Positions 53,382 to 62,385 of a stretch of 64,000 nucleotides of DNA are shown piece by piece. Where the stretch lies: the NCBI RefSeq assembly GCF_017303315.1, contig NZ_JAFKOI010000017.1:1-64000 (forward strand), written 5' to 3'. This DNA comes from Bacillus sp. NTK071. GTDB taxonomy: Bacteria > Bacillota > Bacilli > Bacillales > Guptibacillaceae. Made by a program: the position numbers and the translations under genes. The notes under the pieces were generated by a model. It was not told the origin of the DNA. It worked only from the letters and a program-made list of their open reading frames with translations, and ran no database searches. The first letter of the stretch is position 1. Every line of letters starts with the position of its first letter.

Positions 53382-53669
53382 TCAATCTACGAATCGTCTA
53401 ATCACTTCAATTAATTCAGGACGTATGTGTTCCTCAAGATCTCTGATTTGTGATTCATTACGGTATTTCTTCTCGATGATGTCTCTTTGCTTACTATTTT
53501 CGAGCATCCAGTGTAACCAATTTAGATCATCGGTTTCTTCAAATGCTTCTTCTTTTTCATACTTATCATGTAAATCCTTCAATAAATGCCCGAGATTCTT
53601 CTCAGGATGTTCATTCCAATAAGTACGTAAAGCATCACAAAGAATTTCAATTTCTTGCTTCTCGTGCAC
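53382..53669 (-). CDS. Uncharacterised small acidic protein (95 aa)
   Basis: I do not recognise this protein. It is highly charged and helical, with the Trp-containing motifs LRTYWNEHPEKNLGHLL and LNWLHWMLEN. A GTG start is forced because an in-frame stop lies just upstream; AAGGA is 9 nt before it. The size and compact composition suggest a genuine soluble small protein. It lies between the SpoIID/CWB2 gene and the oxidoreductase, on the minus strand with its own terminator. Confidence 0.68.
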   Translation of the reverse strand: MHEKQEIEILCDALRTYWNEHPEKNLGHLLKDLHDKYEKEEAFEETDDLNWLHWMLENSKQRDIIEKKYRNESQIRDLEEHIRPELIEVIRRFVD

Positions 53670-53771
53670 GACACCACATCCTTATTCATTCGCCAATGTG
53701 CCCCCTGAATAGCCTTTCCTATTCGAGAAGTACTCATAGCTGTATTTTTATCATTTATTCCATAATAACAT

Positions 53772-53807
53772 AAACACCTCCCACTCATTTCTTTATGGGA
53801 GGTGTTT
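53772..53807 (-). terminator. Intrinsic terminator of the SpoIID/CWB2 gene
   Basis: A perfect 12-bp stem, AAACACCTCCCA/TGGGAGGTGTTT, with a 12-nt loop right after the stop. Confidence 0.88.
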
Positions 53808-53812
53808 CTATT

Positions 53813-56047
53813 CTACTTCGCTAATTTACTCACACGATCTTCTATTGGTTTACTAATTGCAGCCTCTCCGCCAAGGAAATAGAATTCTCTACTTAAAGTT
53901 GACTTAAGGTACTGCTCCACTTCTGTTGAGAGAGTATTTTGCTTTGTTAAAATAACTGGTGCTCCTAATGCTGCTGCAAAAGGTGATCCAGGAAGGGCAT
54001 CGATGAATACATCACCATTTGCAAAAAAGACACCTTTGTTCTCAAAATCAAACGTCTGTGCAATTTTCACACTTGTTTCATAGCGGTTTGCTCCAGCTAC
54101 ACGATCAACAGTAGAAGAAGTAGCAAGCTGATCTCTAACCGCGTTGGATACTGCATTCTCTCCACCGATAATCGTGGTTTTAACAGGATTCGCCGCAGTC
54201 ATATAGTCTGCTGTTGCGCTACTTAGCTTCTCAGTTGCAGTTAAAATAATCGGAATTTGCTTTGAGGCCGCGTAAGGAGCAATGGAAAGAGCATCCGGAG
54301 ATTTTCCATCCCCAGTTGTTACAAATACCTGATTGCTATTCCCAATTTCATTCGCAACAGCAACAGATGTTTCATAGCGGTTTGCTCCACTGATTCGATC
54401 GATTTTCGCAATATAATCTTTCGTTGAAAGCTGCTTGTAAACCTCTTCTGAAATAGCAGCTGGTCCCCCAAGAATATACACTTTTTCTGGCTTTAATCGA
54501 TCTAATTCTGCCTCAACGACAGAAGGAAGTTTGTTACTTGTCGTTAATAACAAAGGCGCATTGTGCTTTTTAGCAAGTACACTACCTGTTAGAGCATCTA
54601 CAGATAAGTCTCCTCTACCAAGCACGACAACATCAGAAGCTTGTTTCCATCCTGCCTTTGAGATCTCAACACTCGTTTCATAACGATTATTCCCAGCAAG
54701 TCTATTAATAAAGCTGGAGCTTGCTTCAGTGACTAATTCTGTCCCTGGATAGTAGAATGATAGAATTTGATCATGAGTACGTCCTTCTTTTGACTGCTGA
54801 TATGCACCATATTGGCTCATCCCAATTCCATGGCCATACCCACTACCAGAAACTACAAAAGAGTCACCTTTGTCTTGGATATTCTTTACATATGGACTCT
54901 TCATAATTGTAGTTCCAACCATGAAACGAATATTGTAAGAAGAGTCCTGTATTGTCATTGTATGTTTCTTCAAATCACCATTTGAGTCAAATACAAAACC
55001 ATCTTTGTTTTTAAGGAAATAGTTAATTGTCATACTACCCTTTAATACCTCATCTGATTTAAATGGTGGAAGGGTAAATGATATATTCGAAATATCGGTA
55101 ATCTTAATTTCATCCGTTTTTCCAATTTTACTTTTAGAAGTAAGCCACGTTTTAATATTCTTCATTTCAGTTACGTTTGAACTTAATTCAGAAACGTTTG
55201 CCCACCATGTTTCTGGCTTTTTCAAGTCTAGTTTACTCGCATCAATTTGTTGCTTCCCAAGCGTATACTCCCAATAGTCATATCTAGTGACCATTTTCTC
55301 ATCATACGGATCGGCTTTAGTTTGTAAATAAGGAACTAACCTACTTCCCCACGAGTTTGTATTCGACATAACCATTCCGCCGTTAGTTGAAGAATAGAAA
55401 GCACCTATGTACTTATTGTCGTGCTTCAGTACTTGACCAGCTGTATCATCAATCGCCTCATTTGTCGTTGCGTACCAATCATAACCTTTGTAAACCTGAC
55501 TTGATTGACTATCTGTCAACGAGTCTTTGCGTGGTAAAGCAAACGTTCTTGCTGCAACTACTTGAGCTTTTAACGCTTCCATTCCCCCATTGTTCCCCCA
55601 ATAAGCAGGCATTTCACTTGGAACTACGCCTTTCAAGTACTCTTCCATCGAAAGCGTATTAACGGGTCGAATGTAATTTCCTTCTACTTTAAATTCCATC
55701 CCCCCGAGGTATTGCTTGTCCCCAAGTTCTACGTAGCTGTCCATTGCGTTGGTAACTGTAGGTACCAACTTCATCGAACCTCCAAAATCCTTTAGCTTCG
55801 AGTCGCCCATGTAAAGAACAACATTGCTACCTTCAGCCTTAACATGGTATTGATCTAAACGATTGCTGTCCAGCACAATCTCGCTATCTTCAATTTGGTA
55901 GCTACCATACACATTGAATGACAAATCATTACTGTTCTTAATATAATTTACTAGTTTAACAGAAACCGTATCCCCCGCTGCTTGAACGCCATGCATCGAC
56001 AAAGAAAATGCTAGAATGCCAACCAAAAGTGACGTAAAAATCTTCAA
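53813..56047 (-). CDS. SpoIID/LytB-domain protein with three CWB2 repeats
   Basis: A secreted wall enzyme or autolysin modifier of 744 aa. It has a signal peptide (1-23, VQA end), a SpoIID/LytB domain (about 110-430) with EEYLKGVVPSEMP, holding the Glu equivalent to the SpoIID lytic-transglycosylase residue, and ALKAQVVAARTFAL plus SGSGYGHGIGMSQYGA, then three CWB2 modules (about 450-740, RYET motifs). B. subtilis LytB, modifier of the LytC amidase, has the same parts with CWB2 at the opposite end. It starts with TTG at 56047, AGGGGG 9 nt upstream. Confidence 0.92.
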   Translation of the reverse strand: MKIFTSLLVGILAFSLSMHGVQAAGDTVSVKLVNYIKNSNDLSFNVYGSYQIEDSEIVLDSNRLDQYHVKAEGSNVVLYMGDSKLKDFGGSMKLVPTVTNAMDSYVELGDKQYLGGMEFKVEGNYIRPVNTLSMEEYLKGVVPSEMPAYWGNNGGMEALKAQVVAARTFALPRKDSLTDSQSSQVYKGYDWYATTNEAIDDTAGQVLKHDNKYIGAFYSSTNGGMVMSNTNSWGSRLVPYLQTKADPYDEKMVTRYDYWEYTLGKQQIDASKLDLKKPETWWANVSELSSNVTEMKNIKTWLTSKSKIGKTDEIKITDISNISFTLPPFKSDEVLKGSMTINYFLKNKDGFVFDSNGDLKKHTMTIQDSSYNIRFMVGTTIMKSPYVKNIQDKGDSFVVSGSGYGHGIGMSQYGAYQQSKEGRTHDQILSFYYPGTELVTEASSSFINRLAGNNRYETSVEISKAGWKQASDVVVLGRGDLSVDALTGSVLAKKHNAPLLLTTSNKLPSVVEAELDRLKPEKVYILGGPAAISEEVYKQLSTKDYIAKIDRISGANRYETSVAVANEIGNSNQVFVTTGDGKSPDALSIAPYAASKQIPIILTATEKLSSATADYMTAANPVKTTIIGGENAVSNAVRDQLATSSTVDRVAGANRYETSVKIAQTFDFENKGVFFANGDVFIDALPGSPFAAALGAPVILTKQNTLSTEVEQYLKSTLSREFYFLGGEAAISKPIEDRVSKLAK

Positions 56048-56245
56048 ATCCCTTTTCCCCCTATACTTTTTTAAAGAAAATTTTAGATATATTCTCCCTT
56101 TTTAACACTTTAGCATAAATTTGCCATAAAACAGCGTCCATTATGCTAATTTTATAAAAATAAAATAGAAGACCTATGAACTTTGTCGAATTAGTAGGAT
56201 GTTTTTACCATAAAAGTGTTACATATACCAATTGGATGACCAAAT

Positions 56246-56276
56246 AAAAAAACTCTCTTTTAACTGAGAGTTTTTG
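56246..56276. terminator. Intrinsic terminator spanning the VanZ gene stop codon
   Basis: An AAACTCTC/GAGAGTTT stem with an 8-nt loop and a run of seven T on the minus strand. The VanZ-like gene's TAA stop is in the loop. Confidence 0.88.
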
Positions 56277-56745
56277 CTGAATAACATTTTTTCCATATGC
56301 TATACAAAATCACTCCGTGTAGACTTCCTAAGAGATCAACAAATACATCCATTACTAAGGACGTTCTACCTGGAATAAAGGCCTGCACAAATTCATCTGT
56401 AACAGCAATCGTGCAAACAATCATAAAAACAAGTATTGGTTTAAGGAAAGAGGATTTCGTAAGAGGAAAATAGAGTAGAGAGATTGTTAGGAAGCTATAA
56501 ACAAAAAAATGACCTAGTTTCCGAATGATAAAATGTGTTAATCCTAGCTCACCATTGTGGATGACACTGAGTGTAAGTGGACCATAGTGAAATTCCTTTG
56601 CTTTAACAATTGAAGTAAAAAAATTCACCAATAAAGGAGATGGCTCATGGCCCACTAATGTCAACATGGCTACAGTCGATAGAAATAGCCCAATACATAG
56701 CCAGCATCTTACCAACACTGTCACGAACATAGATACACTCGTCAT
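56260..56745 (-). CDS. VanZ-like membrane protein
   Basis: A 161-aa membrane protein with four hydrophobic segments. The motif RKLGHFFVYSFL and a later TDEFVQAFIPGRTSLVMDVFVDLLGSLHG are characteristic of the VanZ-like family (named after the teicoplanin-resistance protein, role in most bacteria unknown). AAGGAG lies upstream of the ATG. It is probably a single-gene unit; its stop is within the terminator. Confidence 0.88.
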   Translation of the reverse strand: MTSVSMFVTVLVRCWLCIGLFLSTVAMLTLVGHEPSPLLVNFFTSIVKAKEFHYGPLTLSVIHNGELGLTHFIIRKLGHFFVYSFLTISLLYFPLTKSSFLKPILVFMIVCTIAVTDEFVQAFIPGRTSLVMDVFVDLLGSLHGVILYSIWKKCYSAKTLS

Positions 56746-56800
56746 CAGTCTCCACTCCTTTCAAAGCAATTCAAGTATTGCCTCAAAGGAAGGGTTTTAT

Positions 56801-57253
56801 TCAGCTATTTTCAGCCATGATTTTTAACTGTATGGCTCTTTTTTCTAGAAGCACTTTCATGTATTTTTTCAAAAACAGTACATTTGCAAGTGAGCCTAAT
56901 ACGCCAAATGGAGCTTTATAAATAAACTGATCAATCATGAGCGTCACTTGTCCCATGTCCTCGAACCGATGTGTATGTACAAAAGACTGAAATGCGCCAG
57001 AGACCATTTCATCAATAAACCAATCAGGTTTGTGCATTGCCGTTATTTCAGCAGTTAGACGTTGCTTTATTCCAAAATGAACGGCTTCCCATGTAACAGA
57101 ATCACCGTTCTCCATTAAACCAGTCGTTACTCCACCGACCGCACGTTCCTTTGTCTCTTCAGTACTTTTCATATGTGCTTCAATATTTCTAGCATTATCG
57201 AAGCACGTTTCAATAGGCGCTTCGATAAAGGTTTCAAGATAAATAACAGGCAT
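56801..57253 (-). CDS. SRPBCC (START-like) family protein
   Basis: A 150-aa single-domain protein of the SRPBCC/polyketide-cyclase-like fold: an initial ETFIEAPIETCFDNARN segment, internal beta strands and a long C-terminal helix (about 120-148). Such proteins bind hydrophobic ligands; the ligand here is unknown. AGGAGAG lies before the ATG. Confidence 0.8.
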   Translation of the reverse strand: MPVIYLETFIEAPIETCFDNARNIEAHMKSTEETKERAVGGVTTGLMENGDSVTWEAVHFGIKQRLTAEITAMHKPDWFIDEMVSGAFQSFVHTHRFEDMGQVTLMIDQFIYKAPFGVLGSLANVLFLKKYMKVLLEKRAIQLKIMAENS

Positions 57254-57480
57254 TTTTCCACTCTCCTATGTCAAACGACTCTATTAACTTCCAGTAATTT
57301 GAATATAAATAGGCTATAAAGATTATTTCTTATAATTCGACAAGAAGATCTATATCTATACACGGAATTAGCCGATAATAGAAAAAAATAGCCTAAATCG
57401 CTTCATGATTTACCTGAAATTATATCAATAAATAACAGGTGCGATGAGACGATCTGTGCGAAAACATAGGGCGGGATACA

Positions 57481-57618
57481 ATGAATAGAAACTGGAGAAC
57501 ACCAGAAGAAATCCAATTCCAAAAAAAACGCAAGGAAAAAATGCTTTTCCTTGCCATTCCGATTATTTCAATCTTACTGGGTGTATTGATTGCCATTATT
57601 TCTAATCAAGGAATCTAA
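57481..57618 (+). CDS. 45-aa single-TM microprotein, paralogue of the gene at 62386
   Basis: A small protein with a cytoplasmic charged segment (WRTPEEIQFQKKRKEKM, residues 5-21) and one transmembrane helix (about 22-41). It matches the 45-aa product at 62386 in length, in the WxTPEEIQ motif and in the KEKM-TM junction, which supports both as real genes. The ribosome site is a modest AGGGCGG. No riboswitch is seen upstream. Function unknown. Confidence 0.75.
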   Translation: MNRNWRTPEEIQFQKKRKEKMLFLAIPIISILLGVLIAIISNQGI

Positions 57619-57627
57619 TGACTACGA

Positions 57628-57762
57628 TTACTGCTCATATTTGGGAGCGGTTACTTCCTTATGTTTGCTACGCTTGTATTCTGATTCAGGGTTAGGAAGA
57701 CTTTCTACAGGGGTTTGATTATTTGTTATCGCTGCATGTGGTTGAGCTTTGCGTTTTTTCAT
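57628..57762 (-). CDS. 44-aa basic microprotein
   Basis: Predicted from a strong GGAGG 8 nt before an ATG at 57762. The 44-residue product is Lys-, Pro- and Asn-rich (starting MKKRKAQPHAA, later EYKRSKHKEVTAP) and probably disordered. It is convergent with the 45-aa membrane protein gene. Function and family unknown; small spore proteins have similar composition, but nothing specific supports that. Confidence 0.55.
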   Translation of the reverse strand: MKKRKAQPHAAITNNQTPVESLPNPESEYKRSKHKEVTAPKYEQ

Positions 57763-57920
57763 GAAAACGACCTCCCTTCGCACCTTAGTTTGAACTTACT
57801 TTGCACTTTCATGTACTCCATTAAAATATCTAAATATTCTTTCAATAACGCCCATAATTCTGAATTCTCAAACGAAATGGCTATATATGCGGAAATTCAT
57901 AAATTCAGGGGGGAAGATGT

Positions 57921-58079
57921 ATGGAAGAATCAATCATTCACCTTACGTCATTTTCTGAGTCGCGTTACAGAGAATTGATTTATGAATTTGAAATGAAACT
58001 TGGTCGTAACCTTCAAGAAAACGAATGCCATTTAATCGAATTTATCATAGAGCGGGAGCAAGATGACGCAACAATTTAA
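57921..58079 (+). CDS. 52-aa acidic helical microprotein
   Basis: An unrecognised small protein with AGGGGGG 7 nt before the ATG. The 52 residues are mostly helical, with FSESRYRELIYEFEMKLGR and ECHLIEFIIEREQD, suggesting a two-helix hairpin. It shows a loose resemblance in size and charge to small sporulation regulators, but no motif confirms that. It ends at a bidirectional terminator shared with hutG. Confidence 0.62.
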   Translation: MEESIIHLTSFSESRYRELIYEFEMKLGRNLQENECHLIEFIIEREQDDATI

Positions 58080-58088
58080 CGGTCGCTT

Positions 58089-58126
58089 AAGAGGACGATG
58101 AGCCACTAATGGCCCATCGTCCTCTT
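58089..58126. terminator. Bidirectional terminator spanning the hutG stop codon
   Basis: An AAGAGGACGATG-type stem with its complement CATCGTCCTCTT and a GCCA/TGGC extension. The hutG TAG stop lies in the loop; a T-rich stretch follows only on the plus strand. Confidence 0.82.
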
Positions 58127-59110
58127 CTTTCGATCCCAATATCCTGTAAGGAAATTAAGCATCACATGGACACCAGCTTTTACAGTTGCTTCTCTCGTAT
58201 CTAATCGTGGATCGAGACAAACAATATCCATTGCCGAAGCTTTTGGTGCTTGCCCAGCAAGAAACACAGCTTCAAAAAGTTCATCGGTTCTCATTCCACC
58301 AGGAGTTGAAGCTGGAGCACCAGGTGCATAGGCCGTATCTAGTACATCCATATCGACGGTTATATAGATAACATCAACGTTCTGATTTAAAGAGTCGATC
58401 GATTCTTTCACCGTTCTAGAAATTCCATTTCTTCTCATTTCGTTCATCGTTCGATACGTAACACCAACTGAATCAGCATATTCCTTTAGTGAACGACTAT
58501 TAAAAAAGCCGTGTATACCAAGGGTATGAAGATGTTTTCCCTCCACGATGCCTTCTTCAATTAGAAGGCGCATTGGTGTGCCATTTGTGGGTCCTTGGTC
58601 AAGCGGACGCAAATCAAAGTGTGTATCAAACTGTATAATCCCGATCGTCTGCTCAGGATGGGCACGTTTCCACCCCTGAATAAGGCGAGCTGTAACTGAA
58701 TGATCTCCACCAATGCATACAGGTAAAGCATTGGGATGGTTACTTCTCATTTCATACATTGCCTCACAAATGGAACGATGAGATTGGGCGATATCGGTAA
58801 TGGACTGCTTTACATCTCCTAAATCAACGATTTTCATATCATCTAAATCAATATTTGACTCAATATGATATGTGGAGAAATATTTCCATGCGCTTCTCAT
58901 TGCGTTTGGAGCTTCACTAGCTGCAGATGCACTAATAGATGAGCGTGAAAGTGGAACACCTAGAAGAACAGCATCATATTTATCCAAACTATAATGACCT
59001 GATGTCGGTAACGTTTGGATCCACTCACTCACATTCTTTTCCTTTTTCTCATCGTCTTTACGGTAAACAGCAAATGGCCGATCAAGCATTGGATAAGGAT
59101 ACTGACTCAT
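58106..59110 (-). CDS. hutG: Formimidoylglutamase
   Basis: Hydrolyses N-formimidoyl-glutamate to glutamate and formamide, the last step of histidine degradation. The 334-aa ureohydrolase (arginase) fold protein has the Mn ligands GGDHS, DTHFD and DMDVLD. Its ATG overlaps the hutI stop by 4 bp. An agmatinase or other ureohydrolase would share these motifs; the hut neighbours make HutG the best call. Confidence 0.92.
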   Translation of the reverse strand: MSQYPYPMLDRPFAVYRKDDEKKEKNVSEWIQTLPTSGHYSLDKYDAVLLGVPLSRSSISASAASEAPNAMRSAWKYFSTYHIESNIDLDDMKIVDLGDVKQSITDIAQSHRSICEAMYEMRSNHPNALPVCIGGDHSVTARLIQGWKRAHPEQTIGIIQFDTHFDLRPLDQGPTNGTPMRLLIEEGIVEGKHLHTLGIHGFFNSRSLKEYADSVGVTYRTMNEMRRNGISRTVKESIDSLNQNVDVIYITVDMDVLDTAYAPGAPASTPGGMRTDELFEAVFLAGQAPKASAMDIVCLDPRLDTREATVKAGVHVMLNFLTGYWDRKKRTMGH

Positions 59111-60381
59111 TTCAACATCCCTTCTTTAACTCGTACGACTCCACTTTTAATGACACGATTCAGATGGTTTTCACCAAAATGATAATGAAGATGATGATGT
59201 GTTGGAACGGAAAATAGTAGAAGATCTGCCTTTTTTCCAACCTCAATACTTCCTATCTGATCCCCTCTGTTAATCGCATGTGCAGCATTAATTGTTACAG
59301 CAACAAGAACTTCAGCAGGGGTCATCCCCATTTGCAAACAACCAAAATTCATCATCAACGCGGTCGAAACAGTAGGGGATGAACCAGGGTTACAGTCCGT
59401 TGAAAGGGCAACAGGTACACCGCGATCGATCATCCTTCTCGCATTCGCCATCTTCTTCTGTAGAAAGAAGGCTGTCCCAGGGAGTAGAACAGCTACTACT
59501 CCTGCTGTTGCCATTTGATCCATACCTGCTTCAGAAGCACATAATAAATGATCTGCAGAAACTGCTCCGAGCTCTGCCGCTAGCTCCGCTCCACCATATG
59601 ACTCCAATTCATCTGCATGAATTTTAGGGGAAAGTCCAAGACGTCTTCCTGCTTCTAACACACGTCGTGATTGTTCAACTGTAAAGACGCCCTTCTCACA
59701 AAAGACATCATTGAATTCTGCTAACCCTTCTGTTGCAATAACTGGCATGACGTCATTGATTAAATAAGTAATAAACTCCTCTGGAGCTGCTTTGTATGAA
59801 GACGGAATTGCATGTGCTCCCATAAAAGTACTAACAAGATCTAGAGCGTGCTTTTGATTTAATTCTCGAGCAACTTCAAGCTGCTTCTTCTCATTTTCAA
59901 GGTCTAGACCATATCCACTTTTTGCCTCGACTGTCGTTACACCCTGTTTCATTAATCGATCTAGGCGCTCGAAACTTTGCTCAAATAATTCTTGATGACT
60001 AGCTAACCTTGTCATCTCAGTCGTCGCATAGATTCCTCCACCCGCGTTCATAATGTCCATATACGAAGCACCTTTTAATCTCATCGCAAATTCCTGTTCC
60101 CTCGATCCAGCAAACACAAGATGTGTATGAGGATCGACGAACCCTGGTGTCACAAGCATTCCTCTTGCATCAATCACATCTGCTTCACTAATCTTTTGAG
60201 GATAGTGTTGCTTCAATTCAGATGTTTTGCCAACTGCTAATATGGTTCCGTTATCAATTAACACACTTCCGTTTTGGATAATTGATAAATCTGATTCAAT
60301 AGGTTGCACTAGAGGAGCAGAAGACGATCCTTTAAGTGTAATCAATTCACTCGCATCTTGTAGAAAAAGTGGTTTTCTCAT
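59107..60381 (-). CDS. hutI: Imidazolonepropionase
   Basis: An amidohydrolase that opens imidazolonepropionate to formimidoylglutamate. The 424-aa protein has VDPHTHLVFAG (metal-binding HxH), GGGIYATT, EAKSGYGLD, MGAHAIP, KIHADE and STDCNPGSSP, all conserved in HutI. AGGAGG lies upstream of its ATG, and it lies between hutU and hutG. Confidence 0.96.
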   Translation of the reverse strand: MRKPLFLQDASELITLKGSSSAPLVQPIESDLSIIQNGSVLIDNGTILAVGKTSELKQHYPQKISEADVIDARGMLVTPGFVDPHTHLVFAGSREQEFAMRLKGASYMDIMNAGGGIYATTEMTRLASHQELFEQSFERLDRLMKQGVTTVEAKSGYGLDLENEKKQLEVARELNQKHALDLVSTFMGAHAIPSSYKAAPEEFITYLINDVMPVIATEGLAEFNDVFCEKGVFTVEQSRRVLEAGRRLGLSPKIHADELESYGGAELAAELGAVSADHLLCASEAGMDQMATAGVVAVLLPGTAFFLQKKMANARRMIDRGVPVALSTDCNPGSSPTVSTALMMNFGCLQMGMTPAEVLVAVTINAAHAINRGDQIGSIEVGKKADLLLFSVPTHHHLHYHFGENHLNRVIKSGVVRVKEGMLK

Positions 60382-60392
60382 TGGACTCCCTC

Positions 60393-62060
60393 CTAATCAA
60401 GCGATGGCATATCGATCCCATTGTCATGGGCGAACTTAATCGCTGTTGGGTAGCCCGCATCCGCATGCCGGACGACACCCATTCCGGGATCTGTCGTTAG
60501 TACTCGATTTAACCTCTCTTCTGCAGACTTCGTTCCATCAGCTACGATAACCATACCCGCATGAAGCGAATACCCCATCCCTACGCCTCCTCCATGATGG
60601 AACGAGATCCAGCTAGCTCCACCTACTGCATTTACGAGTGCGTTCAATATCGGCCAGTCTGCAACCGCATCGCTTCCATCAAGCATATTTTCTGTTTCAC
60701 GGTTGGGTGATGCTACTGATCCGGCATCAAGATGATCCCGACCAATAACAATTGGGGCAGCTAATTCTCCTGAAGCAACCATATCGTTTATAATTGTTCC
60801 AAATCTGGCTCGTTCTCCATATCCAAGCCAACAGATTCTAGCTGGAAGTCCTTGAAAAGCGATTTTATTCTGAGCCATTTTAATCCAATGACAAAGATGC
60901 TCATTATCCTTAAATTCCAAAAGGATTCGCTCATCAATTTTTCGAATATCCTCTTCGTCACCAGAGAGCGCGACCCAGCGAAATGGGCCTTTGCCTTCAC
61001 AGAACTGTGGACGAATGTATTCAGGTACAAAACCTTTGATTGAGAAAGCGTTTTGAACCCCTTGGTCATAAGCAACTTGGCGAATATTATTCCCATAATC
61101 AAAAGCGATTGACCCTTTTTCCTGCATCTCCAGCATCGCTTTTACATGGATCGCCATGCTTTCATTTGAACGTTTACAGTATTCATCCGGCGACACTGTT
61201 CTTAACCGACTTGCTTCTTCAACATTAAAACCTGATGGAACATACCCATTAAGCGGATCGTGAGCGGACGTTTGATCGGTGACAATGTTAGGTACGATTC
61301 CCTTTCTCAATAGTTCTGGAAGGAGATCGGCCGCATTACCTGGAACGCCAATCGATAAAGCTACCCCGGCCTCTTTTGCCTCAATCGCTTCCTTTATGGC
61401 CTCATCTAGATTTTCAATCATCTTATCAAGATAATTTGTCTCAATTCTTTTCTGTATTCGGAGTGGGTCGGCTTCAATACAAAGGCTAACGCCACCATTT
61501 AGAGAAACGGCTAGCGGTTGCGCACCTCCCATGCCGCCGAGTCCAGATGTTACCGTTAGCGTTCCTTTCAACGTCCCATTAAAATGCTGCCGTGCACATT
61601 CTGCAAACGTTTCATACGTTCCTTGCACTATTCCTTGACTACCAATATAGATCCAACTACCTGCCGTCATTTGCCCATACATCATCAGACCCTTGCGATC
61701 TAACTCGTGAAAATGTTCCCAAGTTGCGCTTGAAGGAACAAGGTTAGAGTTGGCTAGAAGAACTCTGGGAGCTTGTTCGTGTGTTCGAAAAATAGCTACT
61801 GGTTTTCCTGATTGAATCAGGAGCGTTTCATTTGATTCTAGTCTTTTGAGAGATTGAACGATATTCTCGAACGCTTTCCAGTTACGTGCCGCTTTCCCTA
61901 TCCCTCCATAAACGACAAGTTCCTCTGGTCGCTCAGCCACATTCTCATGTAGATTATTTAATAACATTCGCAATGCGGCTTCTTGCTCCCATCCTTTTGT
62001 ATGAAGTTCCTTACCCGTATAAGAATGGTTGACTACATATTGTTCATAAGTTCCTGACAT
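60393..62060 (-). CDS. hutU: Urocanate hydratase (urocanase)
   Basis: Converts urocanate to imidazolonepropionate using tightly bound NAD. The 555-aa protein (B. subtilis HutU 552) has [12 protein letters not shown], the NAD-binding [14 protein letters not shown] segment and the active-site Cys in [14 protein letters not shown], followed by [18 protein letters not shown]. It is the first gene of the hutU-hutI-hutG operon. hutH and hutP, which precede hutU in B. subtilis, are not in this window. Confidence 0.98.
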   Translation of the reverse strand: MSGTYEQYVVNHSYTGKELHTKGWEQEAALRMLLNNLHENVAERPEELVVYGGIGKAARNWKAFENIVQSLKRLESNETLLIQSGKPVAIFRTHEQAPRVLLANSNLVPSSATWEHFHELDRKGLMMYGQMTAGSWIYIGSQGIVQGTYETFAECARQHFNGTLKGTLTVTSGLGGMGGAQPLAVSLNGGVSLCIEADPLRIQKRIETNYLDKMIENLDEAIKEAIEAKEAGVALSIGVPGNAADLLPELLRKGIVPNIVTDQTSAHDPLNGYVPSGFNVEEASRLRTVSPDEYCKRSNESMAIHVKAMLEMQEKGSIAFDYGNNIRQVAYDQGVQNAFSIKGFVPEYIRPQFCEGKGPFRWVALSGDEEDIRKIDERILLEFKDNEHLCHWIKMAQNKIAFQGLPARICWLGYGERARFGTIINDMVASGELAAPIVIGRDHLDAGSVASPNRETENMLDGSDAVADWPILNALVNAVGGASWISFHHGGGVGMGYSLHAGMVIVADGTKSAEERLNRVLTTDPGMGVVRHADAGYPTAIKFAHDNGIDMPSLD

Positions 62061-62087
62061 CCCTACACCTCTTTTAAGTGAAGTTAG

Positions 62088-62153
62088 ATATTGGGAAACA
62101 ATGTTTACAAAACCTTAATATGTTAAAGCATATTAAACCCATTTTCCCAATAT
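62088..62153. promoter_or_regulatory. Nested inverted repeats between hutU and the riboswitch gene
   Basis: Outer arms ATATTGGGAAA (62088-62098) and TTTCCCAATAT (62143-62153) enclose an inner palindrome, TTAATATG (62115-62122)/CATATTAA (62129-62136). In this divergent region it could be an operator, or a leader hairpin of the hutU message. Confidence 0.5.
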
Positions 62154-62254
62154 ACACCCCCATAAAAATACGCTATACTAGTAAATGAAGTCATTTTTCG
62201 ACAATTTCTACATCTAAATGTCCTTTATTCAAAACAACTAATATGCATATCGTA

Positions 62255-62348
62255 CGAGAATGGCAAAATCATTGAAAAATGATGACGCAAAGCTAAAGGG
62301 ACTTCGCGGCCGGGGATCACCGAAAGTCAGCCAGTTGCCGAATACGGC
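62255..62348 (+). ncRNA. c-di-GMP-I (GEMM-I) riboswitch
   Basis: The aptamer core is recognisable: GGCAA (62262-62266) pairing with TTGCC (62335-62339); a hairpin ATCATT-GAAA-AATGAT with its GNRA tetraloop (62268-62283); the invariant GACGCAAAGC (62284-62293); a second hairpin closed by GACTT/AAGTC; and AGCCAGTTGCCGA (62330-62342). A competing stem, GCCG-AATA-CGGC (62337-62348), could switch folding. It precedes a 45-aa membrane protein by about 40 nt. Without a clear terminator, translational control is likely. It senses the second messenger c-di-GMP. Confidence 0.82.
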
Positions 62349-62385
62349 CTCCACTGCGATTGATGCAAAAACAGGGGGAAATGAT

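Noticed and set aside
53579-53788. 69-codon minus frame between the SpoIID gene and the 95-aa gene
   Set aside because: Its start overlaps the terminator hairpin and it overlaps the better-supported 95-aa gene in another frame.
62094-62110. CcpA cre site in front of hutU
   Set aside because: The sequence TGTAAACATTGTTT matches only about 11 of 14 consensus positions and lacks the central CG.
62260-62385. Open frame extending the 45-aa membrane protein upstream by 42 codons
   Set aside because: The sequence is the c-di-GMP riboswitch aptamer, and the true ATG at 62386 has its own AGGGGG ribosome site.
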